DNA of 64,000 bases from Neocallimastix lanati (nom. inval.) (GCA_016946835.1 JACVTC010000135.1:293501-357500); one strand, 5' to 3'; positions 11,749 to 20,399 are shown, numbered from the stretch's first letter. Notes: generated from the letters alone by a model not told the origin. Numbers and translations: made by a program.

Positions 11749-12136
11749 TAATTTAACTAATATCGTTAACAGTGGATCCAAAGGATATATTGACAATATA
11801 ATTCAAATTCTAATGTCTGTTGGAATTGCAACTCTCTTACCTAACTGTTATATTGAGAATTCTTATTATAACGGTCTTTGGTCAAAGGAATTGTTTATCC
11901 ATTCTAAATCTGGTAGACATGGTATTATTTCAACCCCTCTAAGTACATCCTCGACTGGTTATTTACAAAGAGAATTAGTTAAATCTATGGAAGATCTAGT
12001 ATCTGATACAGAAGGTGTAATTCGCGATTATAGAGGTAAGGAAATATTTTATTATCCATTTGCAACAAATACTCCAGAAATCGACGATACTTTTCTGGAA
12101 TACGCTTTTACTAATGCTTGCAAAAAAAAAAATTAA
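11696..12136 (+). pseudogene. RNA polymerase largest subunit, bridge-helix segment
   Basis: Contains VNSGSKGYIDNIIQI (the SGSKG..NI.QI motif), then HSKSGRHGIISTPLSTSS and TGYLQRELVKSMEDL, which match the bridge helix and its flanks (GREGLIDTAVKTA.TGY.QR.L.K..ED). It ends 30 bp before the helicase ORF in an A11/T-rich junction (12121-12160). The trigger-loop region expected further on in an unsplit gene is absent here and is found at 17111-18487. Confidence 0.85.
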
Positions 12137-12166
12137 AAAAAATAATAAAAAATTTTTAATATTCCA

Positions 12167-13525
12167 ATGAAAGAGGAACAACTTTGTCATTATGAGAAAT
12201 TGGTGCAAAAATCAAAAAAAATAACCAACATTGGTATTAATCATGTCAAAGCAACTCTGGGATTAATAAATATAAAAGAGGATTACAATAGAAAAAAATA
12301 TACTTATGTCGTAAAGAATGATCAAATCATTAATAATGATACGAAGATTCAAAATATTATTCGTAAAGAAGCTTCGAGTATTCAAAATTATAGTTGTAAA
12401 CTATATCATTGCCTTAAAGAAATTAATAAATCTGATGCTCCAAAAGGGCCTGTATTCGTTTATTGTAGCATCATTAAAGAAGTCGGAATATATTTTTTTG
12501 CTGCAATGTTATGCTCCATGGGATACCACTATGTGCATGATTCCAAAGCAGTATCTAAATATAGAGAGAAAGCATTCATAGACGATTACAAAGAATATCC
12601 GGAATTGAAAGAAATCGGTAAAGAACGTAAAAATCATAAAGAAAAACAATGGAATTTCACATTTATTACTGGTGATAAAAAATTATGTCCAGATGTGATG
12701 GAGCGTCTAAATTTATTCAATAGTGAAGAAAATAAAGAGGGAAAGATTATAAAAGTATTATTTGGAAGTGATATTCTATCCGAAAGGGTAGATATTATGA
12801 ATGTTCGTCAGTTACACATTTTAACGCCTCATTGGAATTATGAAAAAATTAATCAAATTATAGGACGAATTCGAAGAGTGGGATCTCATGATGCTCTTCC
12901 CGAAAATGAACGTAGCGTGGATATTTATTTATACATGGCGTATAATCCTAAGGTTGAATGTGCAAGTAAAATAAAGTATAGTATAGATTATGTCAAATAC
13001 ATTATTTGTGAGAGAAAATACAATGACGCCCTAAAATACAATCGAGCATTACAAAACGCTTCAATTGAGGTCTTGGTGACGAAAAAACCTGAGGAAGATA
13101 CTTCCATAGAAACTAGTAATGATAAAACTAGTAATGATAAAACTAGTAATGATAAAACTAGTAATGATAAAACTAGTAATGATAAAACTAGTAATGATAA
13201 AACTAGTAATGATAAAACTAGTAATGATAAAACTAGTAATGATAAAACTAGTAATGATAAAACTAGTAATGATAAAACTAGTAATGATAAAACTAGTAAT
13301 GATAAAACTAGTAATGATAAAACTAGTAATGATAAAACTAGTAATGATAAAACTAGTAATGATAAAACTAGTAATGATAAAACTAGTAATGATAAAACTA
13401 GTAATGATAAAACTAGTAACGATAAAACTAGAAATAATATTAATAATAACACAGCATCAGCTATTAGTTACTCTTCTATTTACATTAGAAATACGATGCC
13501 ATGGATCATAGAAATTATCAATTAG
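12167..13525 (+). CDS. NCLDV D6/D11-type SF2 helicase, C-terminal half, with repeat tail
   Basis: A 452-codon ORF. Residues about 95-130 (GPVFVYCSIIKEVGIYFFA) are a helicase motif IV-like strand. Residues 205-270 hold motif V (GSDILSERVDIMNVRQLHI), then LTPHWNYEKINQIIGR and motif VI QIIGRIRRVGSHDALPENE, with the arginines retained. This pattern is typical of the viral transcription-associated SF2 helicases related to poxvirus NPH-I and early-transcription-factor helicases. The N-terminal RecA domain with Walker A and DEAD-like box is missing, so it cannot be an autonomous helicase. A 21-unit TSNDK repeat fills residues 316-420. The ORF ends at an in-frame TAG (13523-13525), after which the same frame remains open to 13795. 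Confidence 0.75.
   Translation: MKEEQLCHYEKLVQKSKKITNIGINHVKATLGLINIKEDYNRKKYTYVVKNDQIINNDTKIQNIIRKEASSIQNYSCKLYHCLKEINKSDAPKGPVFVYCSIIKEVGIYFFAAMLCSMGYHYVHDSKAVSKYREKAFIDDYKEYPELKEIGKERKNHKEKQWNFTFITGDKKLCPDVMERLNLFNSEENKEGKIIKVLFGSDILSERVDIMNVRQLHILTPHWNYEKINQIIGRIRRVGSHDALPENERSVDIYLYMAYNPKVECASKIKYSIDYVKYIICERKYNDALKYNRALQNASIEVLVTKKPEEDTSIETSNDKTSNDKTSNDKTSNDKTSNDKTSNDKTSNDKTSNDKTSNDKTSNDKTSNDKTSNDKTSNDKTSNDKTSNDKTSNDKTSNDKTSNDKTSNDKTSNDKTSNDKTRNNINNNTASAISYSSIYIRNTMPWIIEIIN
13112..13426 (+). repeat. 15-bp in-frame tandem repeat, 21 units (pentapeptide TSNDK)
   Basis: The unit ACTAGTAATGATAAA is repeated 21 times without gaps. The first 20 copies are identical and the last has one T-to-C change. 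Each unit is exactly five codons (Thr-Ser-Asn-Asp-Lys), so copy number can change without loss of frame. The array is open in several frames on both strands, which explains overlapping spurious ORFs. Near-perfect identity points to recent expansion. Confidence 0.97.
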
Positions 13526-13795
13526 TATTTAAAGCAATACTTTATAGACAAATTCTACATTCCTACGTATGAGCTGATGGAACAAATCCCTTCATTGAAT
13601 GAATCAATGCTCCAAAAATTTATGGAAACGATTTCATGTAAAAGTATAATTATAGATAATAAAATTATAAAATATTCTACCGGATATATATACTTCGAAG
13701 ATCTACCAAATTATCATTTATATTTAAATAATAGCATAACGGACAAAATTGAAAAAGGGGATAAAAAGGAAACCAAATCCATTAAAACAATATAA
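13526..13795 (+). pseudogene. C-terminal tail of the helicase gene beyond an in-frame TAG
   Basis: This lies in the same reading frame as 12167-13525 and is open directly after the TAG; the ATG at 13577 gives a 72-codon ORF. The text (IPTYELMEQIPSLNES, YFEDLPNYHLYLNN, then a Lys-rich end) is coding-like and consistent with the tail of a viral helicase. It is more likely a continuation than a separate gene. Confidence 0.55.
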
Positions 13796-13818
13796 AAGGT
13801 ACTACTCTAAACCGAAAA

Positions 13819-13836
13819 ATTAGTATTAATACTAAT
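13819..13836. terminator. Perfect 18-bp palindrome downstream of helicase gene
   Basis: ATTAGTATTAATACTAAT is its own reverse complement and lies 24 bp after the stop of the helicase tail. Hairpins mark transcript ends in some giant viruses (known for mimivirus), so a 3'-end role is possible. In AT-rich DNA a chance origin cannot be ruled out. Confidence 0.3.
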
Positions 13837-14078
13837 ATTAATAATGGAAATTTAATTTTTTACATAGGCTTATCAAATGTAAAATTAAAGATTTCATTAA
13901 CAAGATAATATCATTCAGTTACTAATAAATATATAATTAAAATTTAATTATAAATTAAATATATTCTTTTTGTCTTTATCTTTTCAGCATCACCATTAAA
14001 TTTAACGAAAAGAAAGTAATAATATTTATATAAAACAACACAATGTTTATGATACTTTAATTTAATATCTTTAATTAT

Positions 14079-14190
14079 ATATAATTTTATCTCTATATAA
14101 TTTTGTCTTTATATAATTTTATCTTCATATAATTTTATCTTTATATAATTTTATCTTTATATAATTTTATCTTTATATAATTTTATCTTT
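14079..14190. repeat. 16-bp minisatellite, 7 units
   Basis: Seven head-to-tail copies of ATATAATTTTATCTTT, the last four identical and the first three with single changes. They are non-coding and lie about 100 bp upstream of the next ORF. Confidence 0.95.
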
Positions 14191-14292
14191 ATGAAATCTT
14201 ATAAAATGATTATCATATTTATGGTATTTTGCCAATGATATTATAAATTATTTAATTTTATATATTTAAGTGTAAATTAAATAAACGTATAA

Positions 14293-14988
14293 ATGACTAT
14301 TATTAAATTTATCAGAAGTATAATTGAACAAAATGAATCTATTCCATATCATTTGCGATTTGTTGTCGATGATAAAGAGGTATCGTTTTTTGAAGGAATA
14401 AATATTATCGATTGTAATAAGAAATTAAATATTCCTTATAGGATAGTAAATACGAATGAAGGCAAAGTGTTTAGTTTAAACGAAAGAAATTCAATATTTA
14501 AACTGGTAGATGCTTTAGAAAATCATATCAATGAAAAACCCATTAAATATAGGTATTTTATGGATGATAAAACTAAAGCCATTTATTATATTTCCATTAA
14601 CATTACTCCATATAATTTCGAAGAATACTTCAATAAGATTAAAAGTTTACCAATGCATTCTAATTCTCTATATGTATTTGGAAGCTTTGAAAATTTTAGA
14701 AGCATTCATTATTATAATAATTATTTTAAGGAGCATTTTAGGTATAATCAGAATTTAATACAGGATGATTTACTAGTAACAAATAAAATAGAAGAAAATT
14801 ATATTATTATAAAATTATGTCATGATTTGATCCAAATTACTTCCAACAAAATTTCGTTTACGAAATATGATACGTATGATATAATCCAAATGATATTACC
14901 CTGTCTCAATATTTCAAAAAGTAACGCTTTTATTGAATTTACGCCAGAGGATATTAAATTTTCCTATCCGATAAGCATTAATTTTTAA
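14293..14988 (+). pseudogene. Unrecognised viral-like gene, segment 1
   Basis: A 231-codon ORF with mixed, coding-like composition (for example HLRFVVDDKEVSFFEGINI, KYRYFMDDKTKAIYY). No family is recognised. It ends at an in-frame TAA; four codons later the same frame opens again at ATG 15001. It and the next four segments look like one gene of about 750 codons. Its place between a D6/D11-type helicase and RNA polymerase pieces makes a transcription factor (for example the large subunit of a VETF-like pair) conceivable, but nothing in the sequence proves it. Confidence 0.5.
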
Positions 14989-15000
14989 TTATTTGACACC

Positions 15001-15474
15001 ATGCTCTGTTCCTATGATTTACATTCCTACTTACATGTAGATGAAGCCAATAGATTGATAGGAAATCAGACCAACTTAATTTATAAAATAAAAATTTATA
15101 ATATATGGTTGGAAATGAACATTTATAGTGAGAGTGACCCCCATACAGAAATCGTCGAATTTCAAAATTTAGAATGGTATATGTATGCTTCAGTTAAAAT
15201 TATCATGAATTATCTTTACCTGTTATACGTGAATTTTCATATCCAATGGGAATTGGAAAACAATCTCTCTACACTGAAAGTACCCTTAAAAATTAATTAC
15301 AATAGATTGTTCGGAAAATACTATACTAGACATTTTAACAACAGTGATAAAGTATTACCGGTTTGTGCCGATAAAGAGTATTGCGAAAAGAAAAATATAA
15401 AATGCCTTCAATGGAATGATAATTATTATATAGACACCCGAAGGAACCGGTTATACCATAGTATTTGTTTATAA
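15001..15474 (+). pseudogene. Unrecognised viral-like gene, segment 2
   Basis: 157 codons in the same frame as 14293-14988. It contains a Cys cluster (VLPVCADKEYCEKKNIKC) that could bind metal. The TAA at 15472-15474 lies inside TATAAAAAAAAG: an A8 run coincides with the switch to the frame used by 15485-16090, so a homopolymer frameshift is likely. Confidence 0.5.
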
Positions 15475-15484
15475 AAAAAAGTTT

Positions 15485-16090
15485 TTGAGTAACGATACTA
15501 TGGCAATTGCTAAATGCGTAAAAATTTTAAGAAAATCTACTGGCATAAAGCGAGCTCCTTATACCAATATATCTTATGAGCTCGATCCAAACAGCAAAGG
15601 TAAATTTCCAACCAAGTTATTTATTTCTGACGGATATGAATTATTCGATCTTTTTAGAAATTACTTAAATACAGAGGATGACTCTTCCATTCAATTTGGC
15701 ATGTGTCCATGCGGTAAGACGTATATTAATATCCCTAACCAATTAAATATTATAAAATTTATGAAAAGAAAGGTTAAAATGCTTTTCCATTCTAATAACC
15801 AAAATGATGGACCGTTAGATTTCAACCAGAACGATATTAAAAAATTAAAGGAGTTTACTTCTGACGAGGAAGAACAAGTTAAAATAAATGTATTAGCATT
15901 TTCTGTAAATAACAAATCTGAAGTATTTCCATATGCCGTTAAAAACTTTGTATATAATTATAATTCTAACTATCCCTTTATTATAATCATGTTAAATACT
16001 TCAAAAAAGTATACACTTCCTAATTACCATTATGAATATATAGCTACGGAAACTTCAAAATTATTTTATATGAGGGACAAATGTGTTTAG
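15485..16090 (+). pseudogene. Unrecognised viral-like gene, segment 3
   Basis: 201 codons; the listed start is TTG and the frame is already open before it, supporting continuation from segment 2. Features are KSTGIKRAPYTN, DPNSKGKFPTKLFIS and a CPCGKTY motif. It ends at an in-frame TAG (16088-16090), after which the same frame stays open for another 94 codons. No family is recognised. Confidence 0.5.
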
Positions 16091-16541
16091 GCATTATTTT
16101 CTTTTTATCAAAAATATCAAATATCACTTATTGATAATTTCGTCTTTGAGGAAAGTAAGTTTCAATATATAGGAGAGAATGAACTAACCGTTCTTATTGC
16201 TGAAAAATCCATTCCCAATAAAATTTGTTATCTCTGGCGCTCAATATATTCAAATAGACTTCCTAATGTCCCAACAATCGATCCAAATGACTTTAATGAA
16301 ACCTTACCTACATTATCCGATTTACATCATAATATCAAAAATATCAATGCTTATCATTATATAAGAAAAAAATAATAGTACTATAATTATCTATGGTGTG
16401 TGGGTAGACGATGTATATTATCCTTGTATTATAACTAAACAATCAAAGATACCAGAATTTCCAAACATACCGTACTTTCTTATCAACCGAGATCCAGTTG
16501 ATATATTAAATCCTGACATTTCTGATTATATATTTTTATAA
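16091..16541 (+). pseudogene. Unrecognised viral-like gene, segments 4 and 5 (C-terminus)
   Basis: From 16091 the frame of segment 3 continues to TAA at 16373-16375 with coding-like text (FEESKFQYIGENELTVLIAE, KICYLWRSIYSNRLPNVPT). At an A7 run (16366-16372) the reading moves to another frame carrying IIIYGVWVDDVYYPCIITKQ and ending at 16539-16541. So the gene suffered a nonsense codon and another homopolymer-associated shift. The composition remains that of the viral-like block. Confidence 0.45.
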
Positions 16542-17110
16542 ATTTTATCCTTACCTCATTTTAATTTGTTCCAATAATTATTATATGGCAGTTTTATAAT
16601 TTATTATAATCATTATATCTTTTTTTTATATTAGTATATTATTATTAATAAATATTATATGTAGAAATTATTAGTGATACTTTATTTTTTTTTTTTTTTT
16701 TAAAAAAAATCCCTTTAAATATTAATGTTAAATCAAATTTCTTATAAATGCATTTATTAATTTAATACTAATTTATTTATACACATTCATCTTTTTATTA
16801 TTTCTACTTTTTAATTATAAAAGTAACCATAGTAACCATATAATTCATTAGACACCATCTATTTATTTTATATAAAATGTTTGTAATAAAATTTTGTAGA
16901 ATTCATATAATTTGATAATTAAATTTTTTAAAATAAAATTTTATTTTCTATCCTTATAATTAATTTTAATTTCAATATATAAAATTATATATTTATTTTT
17001 TTTTATTATTTTATAATTAATATTTATGAATATGATAAACTAAATATAAACTGATATTTATAAATATTCCAATATAAATATAAATAAATTAATTCTTTTT
17101 TATAGAAAGA
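16542..17110. promoter_or_regulatory. AT-rich spacer upstream of the RNA polymerase C-terminal ORF
   Basis: About 570 bp without coding signal, with a T18-type run near 16683-16700 followed by A7. If the ORF at 17111 is a gene of its own, its promoter must lie here. No specific viral early or late motif was identified with confidence. Confidence 0.35.
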
Positions 17111-18487
17111 ATGAGTACAACATCTTTAGCTGAATCGAAAATAGATAATATTCATGAAGAAATTTTAGAAAACTATAAAGAAGATAAAAGATTCATTCCT
17201 TATGTAGAAAAAATCATCATTAAAATAAAAAAGTTTCTTTGTCACAAATCCAATTTAGACTCGTTTGATAAGGAAATTTTTGTCAAAGAGATTATTAAAC
17301 GCATTAATAATAAAAGAGTAAAAGTAAAAACACATGATGGAATAATAGCAGCTCAATCTATTGGTGAACCGGTAACTCAGTTAGCGCTAAGTTATTTCCA
17401 TAAATTGTCGAATGATGCTATTACTTTTAATGGATTAAATGAACTCCATAATATAATTCACAACCGAATGGAATTAGATACTTATAGCTTATATATAAAA
17501 CAGGGGAATTATGATATAAAAGATTATGCGAAAATGGTAAACTCTTTTTTCTATACAAGCTTGAATGAATTAGTAGTAGATGTCGCTTATGACGGATTTA
17601 CATTGCGAATTTATCTCTGTTCGCATATTCATTATGCTATAAAAATCCATACCTTAGTTATATTTAATATTTTGAAAGAATATCTAGAACAAACTAACAG
17701 CATATTGCATTTGTGGAAAGCTACCGTGGATTTGGAGAATTTATATTTCGAATTTGCTCAATCAGCATCAAAAACACTAGACTGGTTAGACGCACATGAT
17801 ATCGAATACGTTGCTGATAACGATATGTTATGTATATATAAGCCTGAAATACAAAGCCAAACTATTCAAACGGAAATTTCATCGAGTGAGAACTCAAACC
17901 AACTTTTGTATAATTATTTTAGAGAAAACAAAATAAATTACGATGAAAATGAATACGGCTTTATTGTGGATAGTAATGGCGTTAAATTAGATACTAATGA
18001 CATACAAACTATTCTTGAAGAGGTAACAATAACCGGAACGAAAGGGATCACCAAAATAGAAACATATAATGACAATGATCAATATATAATCAACGTTACT
18101 GGTACCAATCTGGATCCCTTGTTCAATAACAAATATATAGATCCTGAACGTTCATATTATCTAATTTATAGTAATTCTAATGGGATAAGGTTTGATCAAA
18201 GAAAGCAAAATATTTTTAATCAATTAAAAAGAATTGTTGATAATGGTTCGAAAAACTACAATTACAAACATATAAGATTACTAACCAATTTTATGTGTCG
18301 AAATAATAAACTAAATCCAATATCTCGTTTTAGTATGAACATCAATGAATATTCCTTTATTTCCCGATTGTCCTTTGAAGATCCATATAAAATACTTCAT
18401 GATGTCTTTTACGGTATTGAGGATAATCTAACATCTGTATCCGCAAAATTAATTACGGGAATATATGATACAGAAAACAAATTATAA
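17111..18487 (+). CDS. RNA polymerase largest subunit, trigger-loop C-terminal part, as separate ORF
   Basis: An uninterrupted 458-codon ORF starting at ATG in AGAAAGAATGAGT. After about 75 residues it carries DGIIAAQSIGEPVTQLALS and YFHKLSNDA, the invariant region leading into the trigger loop of Rpb1/beta-prime. The rest fits the C-terminal jaw/cleft region, including a late LTNFMCRNNKLNPISRFS block. It lacks a CTD. The N-terminal and bridge-helix parts are at 9888-12136, with about 5 kb of other genes between. The division between bridge helix and trigger loop resembles the archaeal A'/A'' split. It is the only undamaged gene of the block. Confidence 0.88.
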   Translation: MSTTSLAESKIDNIHEEILENYKEDKRFIPYVEKIIIKIKKFLCHKSNLDSFDKEIFVKEIIKRINNKRVKVKTHDGIIAAQSIGEPVTQLALSYFHKLSNDAITFNGLNELHNIIHNRMELDTYSLYIKQGNYDIKDYAKMVNSFFYTSLNELVVDVAYDGFTLRIYLCSHIHYAIKIHTLVIFNILKEYLEQTNSILHLWKATVDLENLYFEFAQSASKTLDWLDAHDIEYVADNDMLCIYKPEIQSQTIQTEISSSENSNQLLYNYFRENKINYDENEYGFIVDSNGVKLDTNDIQTILEEVTITGTKGITKIETYNDNDQYIINVTGTNLDPLFNNKYIDPERSYYLIYSNSNGIRFDQRKQNIFNQLKRIVDNGSKNYNYKHIRLLTNFMCRNNKLNPISRFSMNINEYSFISRLSFEDPYKILHDVFYGIEDNLTSVSAKLITGIYDTENKL

Positions 18488-19209
18488 TCAAATGTATTTC
18501 TTTATTTTTTATATATATTTTTTTTTAAAAAAAACTATCTTACAGAGCTACATAATAGTTTGGTGATAATTTATTTTACTTATTTAAAGTAGTTTAATTA
18601 ATAAACCAATTATTTAATAAAAACTTGAAATTTTAAAAATAAATTAAAGAAAAATTCGTATATAAAATAGATATTTAACAAAATTATTGAATTAGATTTA
18701 CTCAATTAATAAATATTTTGATAAAAGGAAAATCAATATTTTTAATAAATTAATACGATGATAAAATATACAAATATAACTCTCTTGAAGTTTCGAACCT
18801 AATTAGTTCTAAGTAACGTCTTAGTTAACTATTAACATAGATATTTTACTTTTTCTTGATTTTCTTGACAGTATAATGGCTTTCTTAATAAGATAAATTT
18901 AACGTTTAATGGTAAAGTTTAATATTAATATATAATGGTAACGTTTAATATTAATGTTTAATATTAATATTTAATGGTAACGTTTAATATTAATGTTTAA
19001 TATTAATATTTAATGTAAACGTTTAATTAAATACTTATTTATATTTATTGATTGTGTTTATTGATTTTTAAAAAAATTTTAAAAAATATAAAAAAATAAA
19101 TATAATAATTATACAATAGAAATTATTTAAAATTAAAATAAAATATCAATATATTTATTATTGATGACTTTGAAATTGGTTGAAGAAAACTAATAGCTAT
19201 ATTTTATTT
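18488..19209. other. Intergenic region with tandem repeat
   Basis: No gene. It contains an approximately 39-bp repeat (18900-19025), otherwise AT-rich DNA. The flanking genes converge (RNA polymerase part on plus, DNA polymerase remnant on minus). Confidence 0.6.
18900..19025. repeat. Imperfect tandem repeat, unit about 39 bp, about 3 units
   Basis: Built from TAATGGTAACGTTTAATATT and TAATGTTTAATATTAATATT blocks repeated about three times with small changes. It lies between convergent viral-like genes. Confidence 0.8.
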
Positions 19210-19725
19210 TTATATTAAATCGGCAATATCATTACTATAACACTTTAATAAATTTTTAAAACCCGTTCTTATCAAATTTCTATAATAATAATTATAATCA
19301 ATCTTAGGCTTAATGATAGTTTGATCATGGGCGTGTTCTTCGCAGATTTTGTTGTACAAATCCATTGACATCATTTTATTTCCTACATAGTTATTATTCG
19401 AATTAAAGGTGAAGGTAGTAGTGTAGAAAACAAAGTAATCTACCTTGTCACCATACTTGTAGTTCAATTGGTATTTTTTGTGATTATTAACAAACAACAA
19501 AACCTTATTGTTTTTATCGATATATTTGCGACCCACACTTAATTTCATTACCATATCACTTAATGGGACATTTCCTGATTTTAAATTTGATATCATCTTC
19601 AAAACTTTTTCCTTTATGTAGTTCTTCGGATAGTCATAGAGTATCATATAAATAAATATCTTATAATAATTCCTAATAAATATATATGTATTTTTCTTTA
19701 TTATATCAATACCCTTTATATACAA
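19210..19725 (-). pseudogene. Family B DNA polymerase, C-terminal (thumb) fragment
   Basis: 171 codons. GNVPLSDMVMKLSVGRKY fits the thumb motif L..G.VP..DL.ITK.L...Y. YKYGDKVDYFVFY fits the GD.V.Y.I strand, and KPKIDYNYYYRN the conserved ID..YY helix near the C-terminus of viral and eukaryotic PolB enzymes. The end at 19210 is a plausible natural C-terminus. The upstream part of the same gene lies at 19736-19957 in another frame. The exonuclease domain and palm motifs A and C are absent, so this is only the distal end of the enzyme. Confidence 0.75.
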
Positions 19726-19735
19726 CTCCGAATTA

Positions 19736-19957
19736 TTAGCTAGAAGACCTACATATTTTTTTTTTGGATATAATAATCGTTCGTGAAAAGGTATTTTCGT
19801 ATTTTAAATGCATCCCTTCCGGCAAAAGATTAGTGACCATTTCAGCTGCATCGATACTGTCCTTTATAAATTTATCCTTTTTATTTTTATTATTACTATC
19901 CATAGGATTATTGTTACCTTTTTTTTGGAGATCATCATTAACATTATTTTCGAGCAT
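19736..19957 (-). pseudogene. Family B DNA polymerase, fragment just after motif C
   Basis: 73 codons. DAAEMVTNLLPEG, MHLKYENTFSR and IIISKKK match the A..VT.LLP..LEYE...... .LISKK.Y stretch that follows motif C in PolB. The frame is lost at a T10 run (19756-19765 on the plus strand, A10 in the gene), and the next frame continues into the thumb fragment. An Asn/Lys-rich insertion precedes the motif. Upstream, the frame closes about 12 codons before the ATG, at the edge of a dispersed host repeat, so the gene is truncated by the block boundary and not merely frameshifted. Confidence 0.75.
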
Positions 19958-19973
19958 AGGGCATTGTCCTTTA

Positions 19974-20010
19974 ATTTCAACTTTAATTTACATCAAATTA
20001 AAGTTGAAAT
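19974..20010. repeat. Perfect 16-bp stem, 5-nt loop hairpin at the viral-host boundary
   Basis: The arm 19974-19989 is the exact reverse complement of 19995-20010, with loop ACATC. The right arm belongs to a dispersed repeat found again near 45.25 kb, while the left arm abuts the polymerase fragment. It could be a junction product, or a transcript-end hairpin. Confidence 0.85.
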
Positions 20011-20215
20011 TTTCAAAAATTTATAATTAAATTACTAATTAAAAATTAAATCTCGATTTTCAATAATTTTAATTGTGGATTTTTTTAATTTATTCATTTA
20101 CAGATTTTATTTTAAATATTAACTTTATTTTATATTAAAATTTAAAATGTTATTATGTTCAAATATGGACAAATAATTTTTTTTTATTTAATTTTGTGTA
20201 CTAATTAAATTAATA
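19985..20215 (+). repeat. Dispersed host repeat, inverted copy at 45050-45270
   Basis: Matches the reverse complement of 45050-45270 in order: AAAGTTGAAATTTTCAAAA, a TTGATTTTCAA-type stretch, TTTAATTTATT, then GTTATTATGTTCAAAT.TGG, a T-run and TTTTGTGTACTA. It marks the return to host DNA to the right of the viral-like block. Confidence 0.7.
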
Positions 20216-20399
20216 AATAAATAAAATTAAAGTTTGCAATAACTGCATCTATAAAAAAAAATTACTATTTCATTTGAAATAAATTAATTTATGGATTTGA
20301 TTTTCAATATTTTATAAATTTCAAAAAATCTTATTTTTAATACTTCAATTGGCAATATTTTAAGTGAGAGACATGCATTGTAATGTTAAAAAAAGTAGT

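Larger units (their letters stand above)
13796..14292. other. Intergenic region with palindrome and minisatellite
   Basis: No gene. It contains the 18-bp palindrome at 13819-13836 and the 7-unit 16-bp array at 14079-14190, otherwise AT-rich spacer. It separates the helicase tail from the following unrecognised gene. Confidence 0.6.

Noticed and set aside
9888-12136. Host nuclear RNA polymerase II largest subunit
   Set aside because: The gene is too compact, lacks a CTD in its C-terminal part, is split, and its neighbours are a viral-type helicase and a PolB fragment.
13107-13430. 15-bp array considered as a CRISPR-like array
   Set aside because: There are no spacers, units are contiguous and the array is in frame within a helicase-like gene.
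12988-13452. Minus-strand ORF of repeated VLSLL and plus-strand ORF of repeated MIKLV
   Set aside because: Both are by-products of the 15-bp array, which is open in several frames. The helicase frame has motif support, so only TSNDK is kept.
9888-18487. Stops inside viral-like genes as evidence for an alternative genetic code or programmed frameshifting
   Set aside because: TAA, TAG and TGA all occur as breaks, frameshifts sit at homopolymers, and the C-terminal polymerase ORF needs none of it. Decay or sequencing error is simpler.
9888-19957. Cytoplasmic linear (killer-type) plasmid insertion
   Set aside because: Not fully excluded, but a separate Rpb1-like subunit with full clamp and bridge-helix motifs plus a D6/D11-type helicase fits NCLDV better. 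No protein-primed polymerase features or terminal repeats were seen.
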